A stretch of DNA of 48,537 nt from Oscillospiraceae bacterium (GTDB taxonomy: Bacteria; Bacillota; Clostridia; Oscillospirales; Ruminococcaceae), in contig JAETSI010000029.1 in NCBI GenBank assembly GCA_021769725.1, positions 1-48,537 on the forward strand, read 5' to 3'. The translations under genes were made by a program, and so were the position numbers. Below, piece by piece: positions 8,331 to 15,925 of the stretch. Below the pieces are notes generated by a model. It was not told the origin of the DNA. It did no database searches and saw only the letters and a list, made by a program, of their open reading frames with translations. How positions within the stretch are numbered: the first letter of the stretch is position 1; the number at the start of each line of letters is the position of its first letter.

Positions 8331-9081
8331 AATATTGACAATCTTGGCGGTCGTTTTATCGGCCGCCCTCCTTTTTGGAGGACTGTTCTTGTTATTTCGT
8401 GACGATGTGGGCGAGATTATTCAGGAAGAAAAAATCAAGCCGTTTGTGCCTGATTTTACACTTTTGGAAGTGCAGGAAGATAATGATCAGGAAGAAGAAA
8501 ATATCGCTGAAATTCCGTCTGAAGCGGAAGAAAAGCTAAAGGAACAGACTCAGGAATTGTGCGCTAATATTGATAATTCTATCGGTTGGATAAATGTTTC
8601 CGAAACGAAAATAAACTACCCTGTGATGTATTCCGGCGACAATGAATTTTATTTTCACAGAGCCGTTGACGGCAGCTATTTAAGGGTGGGTTCGATCTTT
8701 CTCGATTACCGCTGCAATGCCGATTTTACAGGCAAAATTAATGTTCTGTACGGTCACAATATGAGCGACGGAAGTATGTTTGCGGACGTGATGAAGTTTA
8801 TCGACAGCGGCTACTTCGATAGTCACAATTACGGCTGGCTGACTACAGAAAATTCTGTGTATAAAATAGACTTTTTCTCGCTGTCGCAGCCTGAAAATTA
8901 TGATGATTTTTATGATGTAAATTCCGATGTAGGTTTGTGGCTTAACAGCCTGAGAGAACGCTCTTTTATCTGGAGAAATATTGGATTTTCCGAGAACGAT
9001 AAGTTTATTTCGCTGTCCACCTGTACCGGTTCTGAGGGCAGCTCAAGAACTGTTTTGACCGGAAGAATTATGGAGGTATAA
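8320..9081 (+). CDS. srtB: Class B-like sortase
   Basis: 253-residue membrane-anchored transpeptidase that links sorting-signal proteins to the wall or to each other. Residues 1-28 form an N-terminal membrane anchor, followed by an acidic linker. The catalytic domain shows IGWINVSETKINYPVM, the histidine in VLYGHNMSDGSMF, the cysteine in ISLSTCTGSEG and the arginine in SRTVLTGRI, in the order expected for sortases; the YGHNM.DGSMF pattern and length fit class B. The ATG lies inside the end of the substrate gene (11-base overlap), supporting a dedicated pair. The subclass assignment is by motif only. Confidence 0.9.
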   Translation: MRSKILTILAVVLSAALLFGGLFLLFRDDVGEIIQEEKIKPFVPDFTLLEVQEDNDQEEENIAEIPSEAEEKLKEQTQELCANIDNSIGWINVSETKINYPVMYSGDNEFYFHRAVDGSYLRVGSIFLDYRCNADFTGKINVLYGHNMSDGSMFADVMKFIDSGYFDSHNYGWLTTENSVYKIDFFSLSQPENYDDFYDVNSDVGLWLNSLRERSFIWRNIGFSENDKFISLSTCTGSEGSSRTVLTGRIMEV

Positions 9082-9083
9082 AT

Positions 9084-9137
9084 ATGAAAAACCAGCATGA
9101 CGTGCCAGTGTTTCATCAAATCTTTGATTTGAATTGA
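9084..9137 (+). CDS. Possible 17-residue leader peptide
   Basis: Short ORF starting two bases after the sortase stop, with GGAGG (9072-9076) at ideal spacing inside the sortase end. The peptide begins MKNQHDVPV and has no recognised motif. Its 3' half is covered by a strong hairpin (9109-9141). The position between sortase and pilin-like gene, plus overlap with the hairpin, suggests an attenuation-type leader; chance is also possible. Confidence 0.35.
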   Translation: MKNQHDVPVFHQIFDLN

Positions 9138-9154
9138 AACACAAATGCCATTTG
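9109..9154 (+). promoter_or_regulatory. Two consecutive hairpins in leader of the pilin-like gene
   Basis: Arms TGTTTCA-T-CAAATC and GATTTG-AAT-TGAAACA (9109-9141, TTT loop) are followed by CAAATG-C-CATTTG (9142-9154). No T-tract follows, so this is not a typical terminator. The leader-element copy at 9160 comes next. Confidence 0.6.
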
Positions 9155-9159
9155 GGTGC

Positions 9160-9222
9160 TGGACCCATACACACACTTCACGGACTCGTAAATGTTAGTA
9201 AAATACTTGTGAGGAAAATAAA
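9160..9222 (+). repeat. Leader element, copy B (similar to 2721-2790)
   Basis: Shares GCTGGACCCAT and a 3' segment (AGTAAAATACTTGTGAGGAAAA) with copy A at about the same distance from a start codon. AGTA-AAA-TACT may form a small hairpin at the position where copy A has its own. It precedes the transfer-module gene at 9241. Confidence 0.55.
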
Positions 9223-9240
9223 TTGATAAGGAGTATTTAT

Positions 9241-9564
9241 ATGAAAAAGAAAACATTAATAGCTTTAATTACCGCCGCTGTGATGACTGCTTTCGGCGGT
9301 CTGACAGCATATGCAAGCGGCGACGTTGCCGGAGCTGTGGAAGGCACTTGGACAACTGCAAGAGCGCAGGTCGTGTCGGTCGTGGACAACGTAATATTCC
9401 CTGTTATCGACGTAATTCTGGCGGTTTTGCTGTTTGTTAAGATAGCGCTCGCATACCTCGACTACCGAAAACATGGGCAGTTGGAATGGACTCCAATTGC
9501 CATTATTTTCGGCTGTCTGATCTTCACTCTGACCGCTCCGCTGTATATCTGGTCGATAGTTTGA
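9241..9564 (+). CDS. Small membrane protein, VirB2/TrbC-like pilin candidate (DUF3852-like)
   Basis: 107-residue protein; ATG 9241 follows AAGGAG. The N-terminus is a signal peptide (KTLIALITAAVMTAFGGLTAYAS). The mature part has two hydrophobic helices (VIFPVIDVILAVLLFVKIALAY and IAIIFGCLIFTLTAPLYIWSIV) separated by a short charged loop YRKHGQLEW. Small size, cleavable signal and two membrane helices at the head of a transfer region fit VirB2/TrbC-type pilins. I relate it to DUF3852 from memory; the pilin role is inferred. It follows a hairpin-rich leader. Confidence 0.7.
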   Translation: MKKKTLIALITAAVMTAFGGLTAYASGDVAGAVEGTWTTARAQVVSVVDNVIFPVIDVILAVLLFVKIALAYLDYRKHGQLEWTPIAIIFGCLIFTLTAPLYIWSIV

Positions 9565-9579
9565 TGGGAGGTTTTGTGA

Positions 9580-10290
9580 ATGAAAAAAGCGTATTTAGCA
9601 TTACTTTCAGCAGCAGTCGCAATGACTGTGACCGCCTGTGGAACTATTTCACCTCCCGTTCAGACGCTGCCGGAAACGGCGGTAACAGAAGCGGTCGAGC
9701 CTACTGAAGAACCTACTGTTCCTGCGGAATCAGTCGATGAAGCAGAGGAAGAACAGATTAAGTCCAACACATTTATTGCGGAGTTTTTTGACTCTAATAT
9801 CATGTTTACGGATGTACAGAAGCTTGCGGACGATTCGCTGAAAGACTGCACATTTGAAAAGCAAGCAGAGGCATCTAACGGCATTCAGAAGATATCTTTA
9901 AAGACCGCTAACGGCGGCGGTATTCTGAATGTGATGTGCATCGATCTCAGTCAGAGCAGCATTAGCTACGACCTTGAATATATCCTTGAAAACTTCGGAA
10001 ATTACTACTTCGGCTTGACCGCCGCACAGATGAACGGAATCTCCGAGGACGATTTTGTATCCAACTACAGAATGTTAAATTCCGTGCTTTCAAAGGGGAA
10101 ATATCAGCGGTACAGTTCTGTTCAGAAAACCGACGGTATGGCTGCGCAGTTCGGCTATACCGAAACTTACGCTGTACTCGCTGAGGGAAAGTTAACCGTA
10201 GTTTCCGGTGCATTTCTTAGTTCCGATATGATGGACAGGCAGAATTTTATGCGGCTTATGGCAAGGTTTGCGGAGAATATAGCATATTAA
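9580..10290 (+). CDS. Conserved lipoprotein of the transfer region
   Basis: 236-residue lipoprotein with signal and lipobox (MKKAYLALLSAAVAMTVTACG), an acidic Pro/Glu/Thr-rich linker to residue ~60 and a globular domain (residues ~65-236). GGGAGG precedes the ATG, and the gene is 15 bases after the pilin-like gene. The globular part (GGGILNVMCIDLSQSSISYDLEYILENFGNYYFGLTAAQMNGIS) does not match a family I can name. A surface-exposed accessory role in conjugation is likely by position only. Confidence 0.75.
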   Translation: MKKAYLALLSAAVAMTVTACGTISPPVQTLPETAVTEAVEPTEEPTVPAESVDEAEEEQIKSNTFIAEFFDSNIMFTDVQKLADDSLKDCTFEKQAEASNGIQKISLKTANGGGILNVMCIDLSQSSISYDLEYILENFGNYYFGLTAAQMNGISEDDFVSNYRMLNSVLSKGKYQRYSSVQKTDGMAAQFGYTETYAVLAEGKLTVVSGAFLSSDMMDRQNFMRLMARFAENIAY

Positions 10291-10311
10291 AAATTATGCT
10301 GTAAAAAGCCG

Positions 10312-10626
10312 CTATTTATCAAGCATACCTTGAATATATGCGGCTGCCTTTTCTTTTTGAGTATCATTAAGCTTCTTGAATTGGAACAGCAAATCCTGTT
10401 CTTTTTCAGATAAATCAGATTTGGTATATGGAAGTTTTATATCAGAAACTCCAAGCAGATAATCTGTTGAAACGCCATAATGCTTTGAAAGTGCAATCAC
10501 AGTCTGCACATCAGGATAAGATATTCCAAGTTCAAAACGGCTTATCATAGCTTGTGAACTGTTTACTTTCATTGCAAGGCTTTGCTGACTTTCGCCTCTG
10601 GATTCTCTTAATTCTTTAAGTCTCAT
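10312..10626 (-). CDS. XRE/Cro-type HTH repressor
   Basis: 104-residue transcription regulator. The start at 10626 (reverse) is chosen because GAGGTG precedes it and the HTH begins there: RLKELRESRGESQQSLAMKVNSSQAMISRFELG, then YPDVQTVIALSKHYGVSTDYLLGVSD, typical of XRE-family repressors of mobile elements. The C-terminal ~40 residues are a charged helix (SEKEQDLLFQFKKL), perhaps for dimerisation. It is transcribed divergently from the SLOG gene; the shared region holds the palindrome ATTATGCATAAT and a related half site, suggesting autoregulation and control of the neighbour. Confidence 0.9.
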   Translation of the reverse strand: MRLKELRESRGESQQSLAMKVNSSQAMISRFELGISYPDVQTVIALSKHYGVSTDYLLGVSDIKLPYTKSDLSEKEQDLLFQFKKLNDTQKEKAAAYIQGMLDK

Positions 10627-10656
10627 TTTAATCACCTCTGTTTTAATTTTACTACA

Positions 10657-10712
10657 ATTATGCATAATATTTATTCGTATCACTTGTAATTGTTATGCAT
10701 TTGAGTTATAAT
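10657..10712 (+). promoter_or_regulatory. Divergent control region: promoter TTGTAA-17-TATAAT with operator-like palindromes
   Basis: -35 TTGTAA (10684-10689), 17-base spacer and -10 TATAAT (10707-10712) read toward the SLOG gene. The perfect 12-base palindrome ATTATGCATAAT (10657-10668) lies on the repressor side, and TTATGCAT (10693-10700) lies in the promoter spacer. The repeated ATGCAT core is a good candidate operator for the HTH protein. Confidence 0.65.
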
Positions 10713-10745
10713 AGATATAACTTAAAGTTTTAATGGGGTGGAATT

Positions 10746-11231
10746 ATGATAGACAGAAAAAGAACAGCCTGCTTTACAGGACACAGAAAAATTCCTGCAT
10801 ATGATATACAAAATATAGAAAAACAGCTTGATAAAATAATAGAAAAGCTGTACCAAAAAGGCGTTATATTCTATGGTGCAGGCGGCTCATACGGCTTCGA
10901 TATGCTTGCGGAAATGGCGGTGATACGAGCAAGGAACAGGCATAAGGAGATCAAACTTATACTTGTTCTACCATGCAAAAATCAGGAAAAATACTGGACT
11001 GAAGATAACAAAACGACGTTTGCTGAAATTAAAAATCAGGCGGATAAAATTGTGTATACATCTGAAATTTACTCCAAAGATTGTATGCATAAGCGCAATC
11101 GTCATCTTGTGAATTTCAGCGGATACTGTGTGGCTTATCTTAACAAAAACAGCGGAGGTACGGCGTATACCGTTAATTACGCTCGCCAAAATGGATTGGA
11201 GATTGTCAATCTTTGCGGCATTTCAGACTAA
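10746..11231 (+). CDS. SLOG-family (YpsA/DUF1273-like) protein
   Basis: 161-residue soluble protein with Rossmann-like SLOG features: ACFTGHRKIP near the N-terminus, GVIFYGAGGSYGFDMLAEMAVIRARN for the nucleotide-binding glycine loop, then KLILVLPC and YSKDCMHKRNRHLVNFSGYCVAYLN. SLOG proteins bind nucleotides or nucleotide-derived ligands and are common in mobile elements; the ligand here is unknown. The ATG follows GGGGTGG and a good promoter under likely control of the divergent HTH repressor. Confidence 0.82.
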   Translation: MIDRKRTACFTGHRKIPAYDIQNIEKQLDKIIEKLYQKGVIFYGAGGSYGFDMLAEMAVIRARNRHKEIKLILVLPCKNQEKYWTEDNKTTFAEIKNQADKIVYTSEIYSKDCMHKRNRHLVNFSGYCVAYLNKNSGGTAYTVNYARQNGLEIVNLCGISD

Positions 11232-11237
11232 AAGTTT

Positions 11238-11282
11238 GTCAGGTTTGGTGATAGCTTTATTCTGAAGATTGTGGTATTGTTG
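11238..11282 (+). promoter_or_regulatory. Bipartite promoter-like element (GTCAGGTTTGGTGAT-N19-TGGTAT)
   Basis: GTCAGGTTTGGTGAT (11238-11252) is identical to 42865-42879, and in both places TGGTAT follows after exactly 19 bases (11272-11277 here). It does not fit the TTGACA-17-TATAAT pattern. It lies about 10 bases before the Shine-Dalgarno of the next gene. Confidence 0.6.
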
Positions 11283-11298
11283 AGTTGGAGGTGAGATC

Positions 11299-11544
11299 GT
11301 GAAGATGATCGATTTGATAACCGATAAATTTGTGGTGGAGATCGACAAGGAAAATTCATTGAACGAGGATTATAAACGTGCGAGAGCAGATTTAAATGAA
11401 TTTTTCGGGAATGAATTTTCAGGAGAAAAAGCAAATCAGGCTGACGAGCTTATTGGGAGATTGATATGCGCCGTGGAAAACGCTTCGGCTGCAGCAGGAA
11501 TCAAAATCGGAGCAAAATTAACGGCAGCGTTATTAAGCGAATAA
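11299..11544 (+). CDS. Small hypothetical helical protein
   Basis: 81-residue soluble protein, probably mostly alpha-helical (ENSLNEDYKRARADLNEFF, ADELIGRLICAVENASAAAGIKIGAKLTAALLSE). GTG 11299 lies 7 bases after GGAGG (11287-11291); ATG 11305 is the alternative start. No motif of known function. A bipartite element shared with the recombinase genes lies directly upstream, so co-regulation with the recombination module is plausible. A terminator follows. Confidence 0.65.
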   Translation: MKMIDLITDKFVVEIDKENSLNEDYKRARADLNEFFGNEFSGEKANQADELIGRLICAVENASAAAGIKIGAKLTAALLSE

Positions 11545-11553
11545 TTATGATCG

Positions 11554-11582
11554 AATCCGTCCGAAAGGGCGGATTTTCTATT
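11554..11582 (+). terminator. Rho-independent terminator before DUF3991-toprim gene
   Basis: AATCCGTCC (11554-11562), loop GAAA, GGGCGGATT (11567-11575) with one G-T pair, then TTTCTATTTT. The Shine-Dalgarno of the next gene starts within 10 bases. Confidence 0.75.
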
Positions 11583-11602
11583 TTCAACAGGAGGTGGAAA
11601 AA

Positions 11603-13018
11603 TTGCTGTATATCCCATTTACAGAAGAACAAAAAATGCTTGCAAACAGCGTGGATTTAGCGGATTTTCTGAGGCTAAGGGGTGAAAAATTAGAACGTGC
11701 AGGGCGTGAGTACAAGCTGATCTATAACGACGGTTCAGGCAGCCATGACAGCATAACCATACGTGGCTCTACTTGGTTCGATCATAAAAATCAGGTTGGC
11801 GGCGGTGCGATAAAATTCATGCAGTACCACTATGGAATGGACTTCCCAACCGCTGTTCAAGAACTGCTGGGACAGAGGATAACTCCTCTGTCTCCTGTTC
11901 CGCAGAGGACGATTGTTCAAAAAGAAAAGCCAAGAGAATTTAAATTGCCGGAAGCCAATGAAAATATGCACAGGGTGTTCGCATACCTCATAAAACAGCG
12001 ATTCATTGCTCCTGATATTATCAGCTTTTTTGCGAAAAATCGCACGCTGTATGAGGACAAGGAGCATCATAATGCGGTGTTTGTAGGCGTTGACGAGGAC
12101 GAAGTTCCAAGACAGGCTCACAAGCGTGGAACGGCGACTTTCGGTAAATCGTTCCGGCAGACTGTCGAGGGTTCTGATACAAAATACAGCTTCTCTCACT
12201 TCGGGAAATCAAATAAGCTGTTCGTGTTTGAAGCTCCAATTGATATGCTTTCTTATCTTACTTTGTATCCCGAAAACTGGCAGCAGCATTCATATATCGC
12301 TATGAACGGCGTGTATGAAAATGCCGTTTTAACGGCTTTGAAAGGGCATTCAAATCTGTCTGAAATTTTGATCTGTACCGATAACGATATCGGAGGTATC
12401 GACGCTGCGGACAGGCTTCGTGATATTTTGAAAGAAAAAGGATATGCCGATATTAAGCGGCTTGTGCCTGAGTTCAAGGACTGGAATGAATGTCTTAAAG
12501 CGCAAAACGGTGTTGTACCTCTTCCGGCTGTTCCCCATAAAATCAAGGAAGAATATCATCGTCAGACTGAAAATTTGGAGTATTTGAAATGTCGTCCCGA
12601 AAAGCTGAAGTCGCAGATATATGCGGCTTTCAAAAATAATCAGTATAGGTATCTGGCTGAGTATGCGTTAGCAGGCTCGGCTTTTTTCTTGCCTAAGACA
12701 CAGCGGTTAAGCGATGAAAATAAGGCGTTTTTAAGGCTTCAGAGCAAGCTAAGGGACGACTACAAGGCGTATGTAGATAAGGGCAAAACAGCCCAGAAAA
12801 AGCGGAATCTGAGCGATTCTGTGCAGGCTGTAATGCAGGATTTAAAGCAGACTGCCCGTACCCGTGAGCAATCGATAAACACTTCAAAATTACTGTTTCA
12901 GCTTGCGGATAATGCTGTCAAATTGGAGGTGGATTCTGTACTGTCACAGCCGATTCAGGAGCAGTGTGAAGATATGGAAATTGTACAAAATCCAGAACCT
13001 TGCATGGAATTCGGTTAA
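11603..13018 (+). CDS. DUF3991 and toprim domain protein
   Basis: 471-residue DNA-processing protein, primase-like in family terms. TTG 11603 is preferred: GGAGG (11590-11594) lies 8 bases upstream, whereas GTG 11594 overlaps it. The N-terminal ~70 residues carry a CHC2-like primase pattern without obvious zinc cysteines (VDLADFLRLRGE, GSHDSITIRGSTWFDHKNQVGGGAIKFMQ). Residues ~75-170 form the DUF3991 region, and ~205-300 the toprim domain with LFVFEAPIDMLSYL and ILICTDNDIGGIDAA (acidic metal ligands). The C-terminal part is a charged helix-rich tail. In ICEs such proteins sit near relaxase and coupling genes and may prime transferred DNA; the exact reaction is unproven. Confidence 0.87.
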   Translation: MLYIPFTEEQKMLANSVDLADFLRLRGEKLERAGREYKLIYNDGSGSHDSITIRGSTWFDHKNQVGGGAIKFMQYHYGMDFPTAVQELLGQRITPLSPVPQRTIVQKEKPREFKLPEANENMHRVFAYLIKQRFIAPDIISFFAKNRTLYEDKEHHNAVFVGVDEDEVPRQAHKRGTATFGKSFRQTVEGSDTKYSFSHFGKSNKLFVFEAPIDMLSYLTLYPENWQQHSYIAMNGVYENAVLTALKGHSNLSEILICTDNDIGGIDAADRLRDILKEKGYADIKRLVPEFKDWNECLKAQNGVVPLPAVPHKIKEEYHRQTENLEYLKCRPEKLKSQIYAAFKNNQYRYLAEYALAGSAFFLPKTQRLSDENKAFLRLQSKLRDDYKAYVDKGKTAQKKRNLSDSVQAVMQDLKQTARTREQSINTSKLLFQLADNAVKLEVDSVLSQPIQEQCEDMEIVQNPEPCMEFG

Positions 13019-13116
13019 GAATCGTGCCGATGTCACACGGCTGCTATACCCCGGTTGCACAGCGCAACTCCTTGAAGTAAATAAACTAAGAATCAGTCTA
13101 TGACAGAAAGAAAAAT

Positions 13117-14798
13117 ATGATGGGAAGTGATAATTTGACTGAAAAAAAGATGATTCCTATAGGCGTGTTGGCAATAATTTTTATCGCCTTTATAGTGATA
13201 GCAAATCTGCTCGATAATAAATCGCTTAACGGAATAAAACGAAAACCCGTTGGACAAGGCCAGTATGGCACGGCGCGTTGGGCAAGTAAATCAGAGATCA
13301 AAAAGACTTTTGTTTCTCTGCCATTCGAGCCTGAGAAATGGCGTAAAGGCGTGGATCTGCCGACCGTTCAGGGTACTGTCGTAGGGTGCAGAAGTTCGGG
13401 AAAAAAGACCTTTGCTCTTGTGGACGAGGGCGATGTTCATACCCTTATGGTGGGCGCTGCCGGAGTAGGCAAGACGGCATACTTTTTGTATCCAAATTTG
13501 GAATTTGCTTGCGCTTCGGGGATGTCGTTTATTTCGACCGACACGAAAGGAGACGTTGTTCGAAACTACGGAATTATCGCAAAAAAGTACTACGGATACA
13601 ATGTGTCGGTCTTGGATTTAAGAAACCCTACACGCTCTGACGAGAACAATATCCTGCATCTTGTGAATAAATATATGGATGTTTATTTGTCCGACAAGAG
13701 AAATATTTCGGCGAAAGCAAAGGCTGAGAAATACGCAAAGATCACGGCTAAAACCATAATCGACATTGGCGGCGGATCGGAATCAAGCGGCGCAAACGCA
13801 TATTTTTACGACGCAGCCTTGCGAAGGCTCAACCTGATTTCAAAGCAAAAGCCAAGACCTACTTTTCGGAGCTTATGGAAAAGCTTCCGCCGGAGCATAA
13901 AGCGAAATGGCTTGCGGGGGCGGCACTGAACACTTCCGAGCAGACCATGATGTCGGTAATGTCGACGGCGTTGTCGAGACTCAACAGCTTTCTGGATACG
14001 GAAATGGAGCAGATGCTGTGTTTCGGAACAGCGATAGATGCGGAGAAGTTCTGCAATGAAAAATCGGCTATTTTTATTGTGCTTCCGGAGGAGGACGTGA
14101 GTAAATATTTCATGGTAAGTATGCTGATCCAACAGCTTTACAGAGAAATTCTTGCCATCGCAGATGAGAACGGCGGCGCACTTAAAAACAGGGTAATGTT
14201 TTACATGGATGAAATGGGCACTTTCCCAAAAATTGACGGCATGGAGGCGATGTTTTCCGCAGGACGTTCCCGAAAAATCAGCATAATTGCGATAATCCAG
14301 TCCTTTGCACAGCTTGAAAAAAACTACGGCAAGCAAGGTATGGAAATCATTACCGACAATACGCAATTAACGGTATTCGGCGGTTTTGCACCCAATTCAC
14401 AGTCGGCGGAAGTACTGTCAAAGTCCTTGGGAGAGCAGACTGTGCTGAGCGGTTCTGTGTCAAACGGCAAGGAAAAAACGCAGTCCCTACAGATGATAGG
14501 GCGGCCGCTGATGACTGTGGACGAATTGAAATCCATGCCAAAAGGACAGTTTATTGTCATGAAAACAGGAGTCCACCCCATGATCTCAAAGCTGAAGCTG
14601 TACTTCAAATGGGGAATAAAATTTGAGGAAGAATACCGTCTGTCGGACAAGGCTGCAAGACCTGTTTCCTACAAGGATTGCGGTGAGCTGATTCGAGATG
14701 TGAGTCTAAAATATCCGCAGAAAAAGGAAGTTTTTCAGCCGGAATCTGACGATGAGGAGCTTCCAAAAAAGAAGAATAATATCAGAACGAGGAGTTGA
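13117..14798 (+). pseudogene. virD4: VirD4/TraG-type coupling protein ATPase, deleted and frameshifted
   Basis: Type IV coupling protein that normally hands the relaxase-DNA complex to the channel. Part 1 (13117-13929 frame) has an N-terminal membrane segment (IPIGVLAIIFIAFIVIANLL), GQYGTARWA, Walker A GAAGVGKT and SFISTDTKGD. Just after AYFYDAA (~13820) the family sequence jumps. The remainder (KAQPDFKAKAKTYFSELMEKLPPEHKAKW, MFYMDEMGTFPKIDG Walker B, APNSQSAEVLSKSLGEQT) lies in another frame to 14798. Family comparison suggests several dozen residues are missing at the junction, so this is deletion plus frameshift. A sequencing error cannot explain the loss of residues unless bases were dropped in assembly. 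As read, the product should be inactive. Confidence 0.85.
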
Positions 14799-14803
14799 TA
14801 AAA

Positions 14804-15085
14804 TTGATATTTCCAAGAAGAATTTACGATCTGGGACTGTCCCACAAGGCGGTCTCGGTGTACTGTTATCTGGCAAACCGTGCGGACGAAAACGGTGAAT
14901 GTTTTCCTGCTGTGCGCAATATCGCAGAGGACTTGAAGTTCTCAAAAACAACGGTATACAGGGCATTCAAGGAACTTGAAAAGCGTGATTTGCTGGAGAT
15001 AACTCATCGCTATCATTTTCTGGGCGGACAGCGCAGTTCGCTGTATAAAATCAAGGGAGAGATCGGGGTGAAGAAGGATGTTTGA
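14804..15085 (+). CDS. Winged-helix (HTH_36-like) protein
   Basis: 93-residue DNA-binding protein. TTG 14804 lies 9 bases after GAGGAG. The sequence matches the replication-initiator/HTH_36 pattern: FPRRIYDLGLSHKAVSVYCYLANRADENGECFPAVRNIAEDLKFSKTTVYRAFKELEKRDLLE. A role as local regulator or in replication of the excised circle is possible. Its end overlaps the start of the TrbL-like gene by 8 bases, placing it in the transfer operon. Confidence 0.8.
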   Translation: MIFPRRIYDLGLSHKAVSVYCYLANRADENGECFPAVRNIAEDLKFSKTTVYRAFKELEKRDLLEITHRYHFLGGQRSSLYKIKGEIGVKKDV

Positions 15086-15203
15086 TTGGATCGGCGACGC
15101 CATCGACTGGATCGGTGATGGCATTTCAAGTCTTTGGGACAACACCATAGGTAATGTTTCCGAAGCTATCGGCGACTGGATATGGGAAGCCATGTTCGAG
15201 TGG
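15078..15203 (+). CDS. TrbL/VirB6-like transfer protein, 5' exon (interrupted by group II intron)
   Basis: First 42 codons of a conjugative-channel membrane protein (MFDWIGDAIDWIGDGISSL, amphipathic start typical of this ICE family), ending at GAG TGG 15203. The group II intron begins at the next base between codons (phase 0). Without splicing, translation ends a few codons into the intron (VRHVPN stop). Joined to 17917-18723, the product would be about 310 residues. Confidence 0.78.
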
Positions 15204-15925
15204 GTGCGACACGTTCCTAATTGAAAAGATTAGGCACTAATAAAAGAACGTGAAAAGGCGTTCTCTATTGGGAGAACTGATAATCCGAGAGGTGGAATGA
15301 GGGAGTAACGTCCTGAAACGCCTCCCTTAAATTCCGACTGGCATTATTCGGAAACGAATTTTGTCAGAAGCTCGGTAAAGTCGGCTGAGAGATACCGTAA
15401 ATCTGCATAAGCAGATACGAAAGCTGTTTAGAGATGAATGGTGTATCCTATAGGTCGGAGGTCTAAGCAACTAAATTGTGAAAAATATATATGGTGAGAA
15501 TAGACGTAAATGTCTGACAAATCTGCGAAGGTACGGGTCTAAAGAACAAATGCATAGAAATGTGCATACTTCATAATGAAGTGACAGTGAGGTGGAGTCA
15601 AAATCCATTCTATTAAACACCTTGCAATGTTATAGGCATTGCCAAGCTGTCAGGCTCAGAGCAAGACACCTAAGTATATATGTACAGATAGGATTATCGG
15701 AACGTGGCAGCCTACAATACGCAATTATGCGGTACAAACGAAGAATAATAAGTTGTTTTAATTGTGGGCTAAGTCGTGGCATTACTGACGATGTTCTCTG
15801 TAATGGAGAACGGAGGGACAGCCACAAGTCGATATTACAAAAGAGTTATAGGTATTGAAAATCATAGCTTCGAGTACGATTTAGGAGTTATCCAAGAAAA
15901 ACAATCCCGAAAGGGGGCGTTGCCT

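Noticed and set aside
11594..11602. GTG 11594 as start of the DUF3991-toprim gene
   Set aside because: It overlaps the Shine-Dalgarno sequence itself; TTG 11603 has correct spacing.
13019..13116. Possible small gene or control element before the coupling protein
   Set aside because: Only 98 bases with short weak repeats (GTTGC...GCAAC); nothing supports a feature.
15204..15620. Exon-binding sequence CCATTC (about 15602) pairing with the exon end GAGTGG
   Set aside because: Pairs with one wobble, but lies farther from the 5' end than expected and other short matches exist; not reliable by eye.
15592..15858. ORF in the 5' part of the group II intron
   Set aside because: Lies in the folded RNA domains and the product has no recognisable features.
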